NCBI GenBank assembly: GCA_948496895.1
Contig: CAOOJO010000201.1
Location: forward strand, 1-5,665
Origin: an uncultured Acetatifactor sp.
GTDB taxonomy: Bacteria; Bacillota; Clostridia; Lachnospirales; Lachnospiraceae
Direction of reading: 5' to 3'
DNA length: 5,665 nt
Under the pieces are notes generated by a model, which was given only the letters and a program-made list of their open reading frames with translations, did no database searches and was not told the DNA's origin. This document shows positions 1 through 4,294 of the stretch, piece by piece (within the stretch, counting starts at the first letter, position 1; the number at the start of each line of letters is the position of its first letter). The position numbers and the translations under genes are program-made.

Positions 1-1461
1 GAAGAGAAAAAGTTCGGGAGAAAGACGGGCGTGCTCCTGGCGGCAGGAGCCAGCGCGCTGCTGTTCTTCCTGTCGCTGCCCATGTTCGACTGGGTGCACC
101 TGAAGAACATATCCGCGCTCTTCGGGAAGCTGGGCATATCCAGGGAGGTGGCCGCCACGCTCTACCAGGGCTACAGCATCTTCTCCCTGCTGGAATTCGT
201 GAAGAACTCCGGCCTGGGCGTGCTGGGGCTGTACTCCATGGTGCTCCTGCTGCTTTTGCTGGGTACGTGGTATCTCCACATTGCCCATCTCTGGAAAGCC
301 CTCCGGAACCGCTTTCACGATTCCGATGGGAAAGGCGAGCTGAGGATGTATGTCTTCGGAAAGGCGGCAATGCTGCTGACGGTGCTGCTGGTGGCCGGCT
401 CCTACGGGTTCGTGCTGTACGCCAACCGGTGCTTCGGCATGACGGGCCTGGGGGCGTCCCCGCTGCTTGTAGTGGAGCTGGCGCTGGCTCTGGCCGCGTA
501 CCTGATAATCAAGAAGCTGGAGGCCGCCGAGCGGGTGCGCTGCCATGAGCACGGGCTGGTGAAGGAGTTCAGGAAGAACTGGGTGCTGTTCCTGATGCTG
601 CTGCCCGTGGGCGTGTTCTTCCTGGTGAACTCCTACCTGCCCATGGTGGGCATCTACTTCGCCTTCGTGAACTTCAACTTTGCGGACGGCCTGTGGGCCA
701 GCCCCTTCGTGGGGATGAAGAACTTCGAGTTCCTGTTCCAGTCCCAGATGGGGAGGCTGATTCGCAACACCGTTCTCTACAACATTGTCTTCATCGTGCT
801 GGGCAATGTCTTGCAGATATTCTTCGCCATCCTGGTGAGCCAGATGACCCTGAAATGGTTCAAGAAGGTGGGGCAGACGCTGATCTTCATGCCCTACTTC
901 GTGTCCTTCGTCCTGCTGAAGGTCATGGTATACAGCCTGCTGGAGTACCAGTACGGCGCCATCAACAATATGATCCGAAACGGCGGCGGGACGCCGATCG
1001 ACTTCTACAACAGCCCGGTCTACTGGCCCTTCCTGATTACGCTGTTCAACATGTGGAAGTCCGTGGGGTACGGCATGGTGGTGTACCTGGCCACGATCAT
1101 GGGCATGGACGGGGAGCTGTACGAGGCGGCCAAGGTGGACGGGGCCAACATCTTCCAGCGCATCCGCTACATCATGCTGCCCCAGCTGAAGCCCACCTTC
1201 ATCATCCTGCTGATCTACTCCCTGGGCGGCATCATGCGGGGCAACTTCGAGCTATTCTACCAGACCGTGGGGAATAACGGATTGCTGTACGAGGTGACGG
1301 ACATCCTGGACACCTATGTATACAGGATCACCATCGGGCAGCCGCTGAGCATCGGCCTGGGATCCGCGGCGGGCCTGTTCCAGTCGGTGTTCGGGTTCGT
1401 GGTAGTGCTGGTCACCAACTGGGCCATCCGCAGGAAAGAAGCGGACTATGCATTGTTTTAA
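1..1461 (+). CDS. LplB-type carbohydrate ABC transporter permease with extra N-terminal membrane module (5'-partial)
   Basis: Inner subunit of a CUT1-type sugar importer. The frame is open from base 1 (it begins EEKKFGRKTG), so the true start lies upstream; the GTG at 31 is only the first internal start codon and has no convincing ribosome site. Numbering from base 1, residues 191-486 are a normal-sized LplB/UgpA-like permease with about six membrane helices. The cytoplasmic EAA loop that docks the ATPase is at 375-398 (EAAKVDGA, then IMLPQLKP), matching the family pattern with its invariant Gly381. Residues 1-190 are additional: about four hydrophobic segments near 11-30, 72-98, 122-141 and 153-171, followed by a charged link (KKLEAAERVR). 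LplB-type permeases are usually about 300 residues, so this is a fusion or extension. The stop codon overlaps the ribosome site of the next permease, so translation is probably coupled. The substrate is unknown, probably an oligosaccharide. The permease family call is firm; the role of the N-terminal module is not known. Confidence 0.93.
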   Translation, partial: EEKKFGRKTGVLLAAGASALLFFLSLPMFDWVHLKNISALFGKLGISREVAATLYQGYSIFSLLEFVKNSGLGVLGLYSMVLLLLLLGTWYLHIAHLWKALRNRFHDSDGKGELRMYVFGKAAMLLTVLLVAGSYGFVLYANRCFGMTGLGASPLLVVELALALAAYLIIKKLEAAERVRCHEHGLVKEFRKNWVLFLMLLPVGVFFLVNSYLPMVGIYFAFVNFNFADGLWASPFVGMKNFEFLFQSQMGRLIRNTVLYNIVFIVLGNVLQIFFAILVSQMTLKWFKKVGQTLIFMPYFVSFVLLKVMVYSLLEYQYGAINNMIRNGGGTPIDFYNSPVYWPFLITLFNMWKSVGYGMVVYLATIMGMDGELYEAAKVDGANIFQRIRYIMLPQLKPTFIILLIYSLGGIMRGNFELFYQTVGNNGLLYEVTDILDTYVYRITIGQPLSIGLGSAAGLFQSVFGFVVVLVTNWAIRRKEADYALF

Positions 1462-1466
1462 GGAGG
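1461..1466 (+). promoter_or_regulatory. Ribosome binding site of second permease, overlapping the upstream stop
   Basis: AGGAGG lies 7 bases before the ATG at 1474, and its first base is the last base of the TAA that ends the first permease. A ribosome finishing the first gene is therefore positioned over the next start, which favours equal production of the two permease subunits. Confidence 0.85.
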
Positions 1467-1473
1467 CGGGGAG

Positions 1474-2382
1474 ATGAAGAGCGAACAGAAGAACAAGATA
1501 AGGCTTTCGGGCAGCGACATCGCCTTTTATATCATCGCGTACTTTTTCGTGGGGGTGACAGCCATCGTATGCGTGCTGCCGTTCCTGCTGATCGTGTCGG
1601 GGTCGTTTACGGACAATGGCGTGATTCTGACGGAAGGGTACAGCTTGCTCCCAAAGGGGTTCTCGACAGATGCCTACAAGACCATCTTCCAGAATCCGGC
1701 CTCGATTCTGCAGGCCTATAAGATGACCATCTATTATACGGCGGTGGGAACCGCGGTGGGGCTGTTCGTGACCACCCTGACGGCCTATGTGCTGTCCAGG
1801 AAGGAGTTCAAGTACCGGAACACGGTGTCGTTCCTGCTGTATTTCACCACCATCTTCGGCGGTGGCATGATTCCCTGGTACCTGCTGTACGCCAACGTGC
1901 TGAACCTGAAGGGGACGACCTTTGTCATATGGTTCCCAGGCATCACCAGCACCTTCCTGATCATCCTGATGAGGACATTCATCGCGGGGAGCGTGCCGGA
2001 TGCCATCGCGGAGTCCGCCAAGATAGACGGGGCGGGACAGTTCACCATCTTCTGGAGGATCGTGCTGCCGGTGCTGAAGCCTGGCCTGGCCACGGTTGGA
2101 CTGTTCCTGGCGCTGGGGTACTGGAACGACTGGTACCGTTCGTCCCTGTTCTCCACCAGCTCCAGCACCTATGAGCTACAGTTCTACCTGTCGAACATGC
2201 TCAATTCCACCACGGCCCTGAAGGATCTGGTAGTCGGGGCCAGCATATCCATAGCGGACCTCCCCACCCAGGCGGTGAAGATGGCCATGGCGGTGGTGGT
2301 GACGGGGCCGGTGCTGCTGCTGTACCCGTTCGTGCAGAAATACTTCGTCTCCGGCATTACTATCGGAGCGGTAAAAGGTTGA
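1474..2382 (+). CDS. LplC/YtcP-type carbohydrate ABC transporter permease
   Basis: Second membrane subunit of the same CUT1 importer, pairing with the upstream permease to form the channel. It has 302 residues, the usual length. About six helices lie near residues 16-42, 88-108, 116-140, 148-170, 204-220 and 268-287. The EAA loop is at 180-203 (ESAKIDGA, then IVLPVLKP), with Ser in place of the first Ala, a common variation. The C-terminus PFVQKYFVSGITIGAVKG is the signature ending of LplC/YtcP-type permeases. The ATG at 1474 is chosen because a strong AGGAGG sits 7 bases upstream and the gap to the preceding stop is only 12 bases. No ATPase gene is present here; family knowledge suggests a shared MsmX-like ATPase. 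The substrate cannot be read from the permease. Confidence 0.95.
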   Translation: MKSEQKNKIRLSGSDIAFYIIAYFFVGVTAIVCVLPFLLIVSGSFTDNGVILTEGYSLLPKGFSTDAYKTIFQNPASILQAYKMTIYYTAVGTAVGLFVTTLTAYVLSRKEFKYRNTVSFLLYFTTIFGGGMIPWYLLYANVLNLKGTTFVIWFPGITSTFLIILMRTFIAGSVPDAIAESAKIDGAGQFTIFWRIVLPVLKPGLATVGLFLALGYWNDWYRSSLFSTSSSTYELQFYLSNMLNSTTALKDLVVGASISIADLPTQAVKMAMAVVVTGPVLLLYPFVQKYFVSGITIGAVKG

Positions 2383-2411
2383 GATAAGAACGATTTTCCA
2401 ATTGCGGAGAT

Positions 2412-2430
2412 TGTTTTTATAGAAAAAACA
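2412..2430 (+). repeat. AT-rich inverted repeat between permease and binding-protein genes
   Basis: TGTTTTT and AAAAACA form a perfect 7-base inverted repeat around ATAGA. It lies 30 bases after the second permease stop and directly before a GC-rich hairpin. As RNA it would be a weak A/U stem. It may help mRNA processing, or be chance in an AT-rich gap. Confidence 0.4.
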
Positions 2431-2446
2431 CCCTCCAGAGGGAGGG
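2431..2446 (+). other. Intercistronic GC-rich hairpin upstream of the binding-protein ribosome site
   Basis: CCCTCC (2431-2436) pairs perfectly with GGAGGG (2441-2446) across an AGAG loop. There is no T-run on the plus-strand 3' side (purines follow), so it is not a plus-strand terminator. Hairpins between permease and binding-protein genes can stabilise the binding-protein part of the mRNA, which is usually needed in excess. The CCTCC arm is also complementary to the true Shine-Dalgarno sequence at 2455-2459, so two alternative pairings are possible. The fold is seen in sequence; the function is inference. Confidence 0.5.
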
Positions 2447-2452
2447 AGAGAG

Positions 2453-2459
2453 AAGGAGG
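2453..2459 (+). promoter_or_regulatory. Strong ribosome binding site of the solute-binding protein
   Basis: AAGGAGG with 7 bases to the ATG at 2467 is near-perfect anti-16S complementarity, consistent with high output of the binding protein and deciding this start. Confidence 0.85.
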
Positions 2460-2466
2460 AGCGACT

Positions 2467-4101
2467 ATGAAGAAGAAAGTCGTGAGTGTAATGTTGACGC
2501 TGGCCATGATGGCAGCTATGCTGGCTGGCTGCGGCGATAAGAAGACGGCAGACAGCGAGCTGGAGGAGAACTATGAATCTTCCGCAGCGCAGGAGAGCCA
2601 GGAGGAGTCCTCGGCAGCTCAGGAGGAGTCTTCGGCGGCCCAGGAGGAGTCATCGGAGGAGGCATCGGCTGACGAGGGCGGGGGGGCAGCGCAGGAGCTG
2701 GACTATTCCGAGCATGTGGATCTGGTGTTCTACCTGCTGGGTGACGCGCCCGCGGGCCTGCAGGAGGTGCAGGACGCCATCAACGCGATTCTGGAGGAGA
2801 AGGTGAACGCATCCGTGGAGTTCCAGTTCTCCACATGGACGGACTGGGGCGAGAAGTACAAGCTGGTGCTGACCACCGGCGGCGCGGATCTGATCTATAC
2901 CGCGAACTGGAACAATTTCGGCCAGCTTGCCCAGAGCGGCGCGTTTCTGGGGCTGGACGAGCTGCTGGACACGGTGTCCCCTGACCTGAAGGCGGCGATT
3001 GACCCGGCTGCGCTGGACGGCTGCAGGGTTGACGGCCAGGTGATGACGGTTCCCTGCCTGTGGAAGCAGTATACCTGTGGAGGCATCGAGTACCGTGAGG
3101 ATCTGCGGGAGAAATACGACCTGCCCGTACCGGATTCCTTTGAGAACCTGAAGGCATATCTGCTGGGGATTCAGCAGAACGATTCCAGCCAGGGGCTGCT
3201 GGCCAACAGTGCTGGTATTCTCGCATATAACGATGCAAATGTGGTTGGCGGTGCTTATGGACTGAAGACATATATGGATAATCTTTCCGCGCCGGAGGAT
3301 TACTGGTTTTCGGATCAGTTTGTAGAGGATGCGAAGCTGATGAAGGAGTGGGCAGATCTGGGCTTCTGGTCAAGGAGCGTCCTTTCTGATACCACAGACC
3401 CTTATGAGCGGTATGACAACGGCCTGTTCGTGGTTATGCCTTATGGAAATAATCCCAATAAATACACCACTCGTGTGGAGCTATGGACAAACGAGCATCC
3501 TGACTGGAAGACAGCCTATTATACGCTCGGCGAGGCTGACGGCTACGTATGGTCTACCACGCCTACCGCTGATGCCACAGCTATCACCAAGGACTGTAAG
3601 AATCCTGATAGGGCTATGAAGGTCATGGAGCTGTTGATCATGGACGAGGAGCTGAATCGCCTGACCCAATACGGCATCGAGGGCGTACACTATGAGGTTG
3701 CCGAGGATGGCACATACAAGAACCTGGATGCCTCATTCGGCTATGAAGCCCTGAACGCATGGTCTCTGCGGAATCCGGCCTACAAGCTGGCAAATGGCCA
3801 GGGAGGCGTGCTTCTGCAGGAAATGTTCGATCATTATGCGGAAGTCATCGAAGAGAAGGGGACGCCCAGCGTGGATCCTTTCGGAGCTTTCGCGGAGGAC
3901 TACAGCGCCTATTCGGCTGAAAAATCTGCTGTGGATGATGTATGCAGCGAATACCTGAAGCCCATAGAGGCGGGCCTGGTGGATGATGTGGAGGCATCCG
4001 TGGAGACCTTCCGCGAAAAGGTGAAGGCCGCAGGCCTGGATACCGTAAGGGAGGGCTGGACAAAGCAGTGGCAGGCTTATCTGCAGGAGAACGGCCTGTA
4101 A
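2467..4101 (+). CDS. Extracellular carbohydrate-binding lipoprotein of the ABC importer (LplA-like)
   Basis: Captures the sugar outside the cell and delivers it to the two permeases encoded just upstream. It has 544 residues. The N-terminus is a lipoprotein signal: lysines at 2-4, a hydrophobic stretch 5-20, and the lipobox LAGC ending at Cys22, which would be lipidated and anchored to the outer face of the membrane. Residues 23-78 are an acidic low-complexity linker with SSAAQEE repeats. From about residue 79 (LDYSEHVDLVFYLLG) to the end is a family 1 solute-binding domain; the tail from about 475, with EYLKPIEAG and FREKVKAAGLDTV, resembles the DUF3502-type C-terminus of LplA-like proteins. 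The start is fixed by AAGGAGG 7 bases upstream and by the signal peptide. The gap of 84 bases after the permease suggests the same transcript, perhaps separately tuned. Codon choice becomes less GC-biased after about base 3190. The ligand is unknown. Confidence 0.94.
   Translation: MKKKVVSVMLTLAMMAAMLAGCGDKKTADSELEENYESSAAQESQEESSAAQEESSAAQEESSEEASADEGGGAAQELDYSEHVDLVFYLLGDAPAGLQEVQDAINAILEEKVNASVEFQFSTWTDWGEKYKLVLTTGGADLIYTANWNNFGQLAQSGAFLGLDELLDTVSPDLKAAIDPAALDGCRVDGQVMTVPCLWKQYTCGGIEYREDLREKYDLPVPDSFENLKAYLLGIQQNDSSQGLLANSAGILAYNDANVVGGAYGLKTYMDNLSAPEDYWFSDQFVEDAKLMKEWADLGFWSRSVLSDTTDPYERYDNGLFVVMPYGNNPNKYTTRVELWTNEHPDWKTAYYTLGEADGYVWSTTPTADATAITKDCKNPDRAMKVMELLIMDEELNRLTQYGIEGVHYEVAEDGTYKNLDASFGYEALNAWSLRNPAYKLANGQGGVLLQEMFDHYAEVIEEKGTPSVDPFGAFAEDYSAYSAEKSAVDDVCSEYLKPIEAGLVDDVEASVETFREKVKAAGLDTVREGWTKQWQAYLQENGL
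2578..2661 (+). repeat. SSAAQEE-coding tandem repeat in lipoprotein linker
   Basis: Two adjacent 21-base units (2608-2628 and 2629-2649) both encode SSAAQEE and differ at three bases, all synonymous third positions. A diverged copy precedes them (SSAAQESQEE, 2578-2607) and a partial copy, SSEE (2650-2661), follows. The encoded segment is a flexible acidic spacer between the lipid anchor and the binding domain; such linkers help the domain reach past the cell wall. Confidence 0.75.
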
Positions 4102-4108
4102 AACGGCA

Positions 4109-4122
4109 GCGGGACTTTCCGC
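4109..4122 (+). other. Small hairpin just after the binding-protein stop
   Basis: GCGG (4109-4112) pairs with CCGC (4119-4122) around GACTTT, with a possible extra G-U pair. It has no following T-run, so it is not a terminator alone. It lies 7 bases after the TAA and 6 bases before the -35 box, and could act as a 3'-end barrier to exonucleases. Confidence 0.3.
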
Positions 4123-4128
4123 ATAAGC

Positions 4129-4158
4129 TTGACACATGAAATGAAAGAATGTTACAAT
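4129..4158 (+). promoter_or_regulatory. Sigma-A promoter with extended -10, driving the glycosidase gene
   Basis: A perfect -35 box TTGACA (4129-4134) is followed after 18 bases by TACAAT (4153-4158), preceded by TGT, which gives an extended -10 (TGnTACAAT). The transcript should start near 4164-4166, leaving a leader of about 130 bases before the ATG at 4295. The glycosidase can therefore be controlled separately from the transporter operon. Confidence 0.8.
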
Positions 4159-4159
4159 G

Positions 4160-4200
4160 GGGCATCTGCAGGCAAAGCGGATGCCCTTTCTCCTATTTTT
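4160..4200 (+). terminator. Rho-independent terminator of the transporter operon
   Basis: GGGCATCTGC (4160-4169) pairs with GCGGATGCCC (4177-4186) as a 10-base stem with one G-U pair and an AGGCAAA loop. TTTCTCC and then ATTTTT follow. The T-tract is interrupted, so efficiency may be moderate. The stem starts two bases after the -10 box of the next promoter, so only transcripts arriving from upstream contain the whole stem. Confidence 0.7.
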
Positions 4201-4221
4201 ACAAATCATGATAACAATAGG
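4192..4221 (+). repeat. Inverted repeat in glycosidase leader with central palindrome
   Basis: CCTATT (4192-4197) is the inverted match of AATAGG (4216-4221). Between them lies the perfect 8-base palindrome ATCATGAT (4205-4212), roughly central. The stretch is downstream of the predicted transcript start and could be a regulator site or leader structure. Chance cannot be excluded. Confidence 0.35.
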
Positions 4222-4251
4222 AAGCAGAGCCGGGCACCTTTAAGGAACTGC

Positions 4252-4275
4252 GTATACAAGAGCGGTCTTATATAC
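4252..4275 (+). promoter_or_regulatory. Operator-like inverted repeat or leader hairpin before the glycosidase
   Basis: GTATA C AAGA (4252-4261) and TCTT A TATAC (4266-4275) are inverted copies with 9 of 10 positions pairing, around GCGG. The repeat ends 5 bases before the ribosome site. The centre contains CG, as is common in LacI-family operators, but no known consensus matches exactly. It could instead act as an RNA hairpin affecting translation. The symmetry is seen; the role is inference. Confidence 0.5.
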
Positions 4276-4280
4276 TCGGA

Positions 4281-4286
4281 AAGGAA
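4281..4286 (+). promoter_or_regulatory. Ribosome binding site of the glycosidase gene
   Basis: AAGGAA lies 8 bases before the ATG at 4295. That ATG is the first start codon in its frame after the in-frame TAA at 4241-4243, so no longer start is possible. Confidence 0.65.
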
Positions 4287-4294
4287 GAAGCTTC

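Noticed and set aside
31..33. GTG at 31 as the real start of the first permease.
   Set aside because: The same frame is open back to base 1 with coding-like charged residues before a membrane helix, and no Shine-Dalgarno sequence is suitably placed, so the gene most likely begins upstream of the window.
693..1277. Plus-strand open frame of 194 codons in another frame of the first permease.
   Set aside because: The translation is rich in His, Arg and Gly with no domain, and it overlaps the permease core including the EAA loop.
2424..2446. GC-rich hairpin beside an A-run read as a terminator.
   Set aside because: On the plus strand the hairpin is followed by purines, not T. On the minus strand it is followed by a T-run and would look like a terminator, but I see no minus-strand gene leading into it.
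2780..3373. Minus-strand open frame of 197 codons inside the binding-protein gene.
   Set aside because: Its product is rich in Pro, Arg and Ser, typical of antisense translation of GC-rich coding DNA, and it lies wholly within a confident lipoprotein gene.
4102..4294. Possible catabolite-responsive (cre) site for CcpA near the glycosidase promoter.
   Set aside because: I looked for the TGNAANCGNTNNCA pattern by eye in the gap and found no acceptable match.
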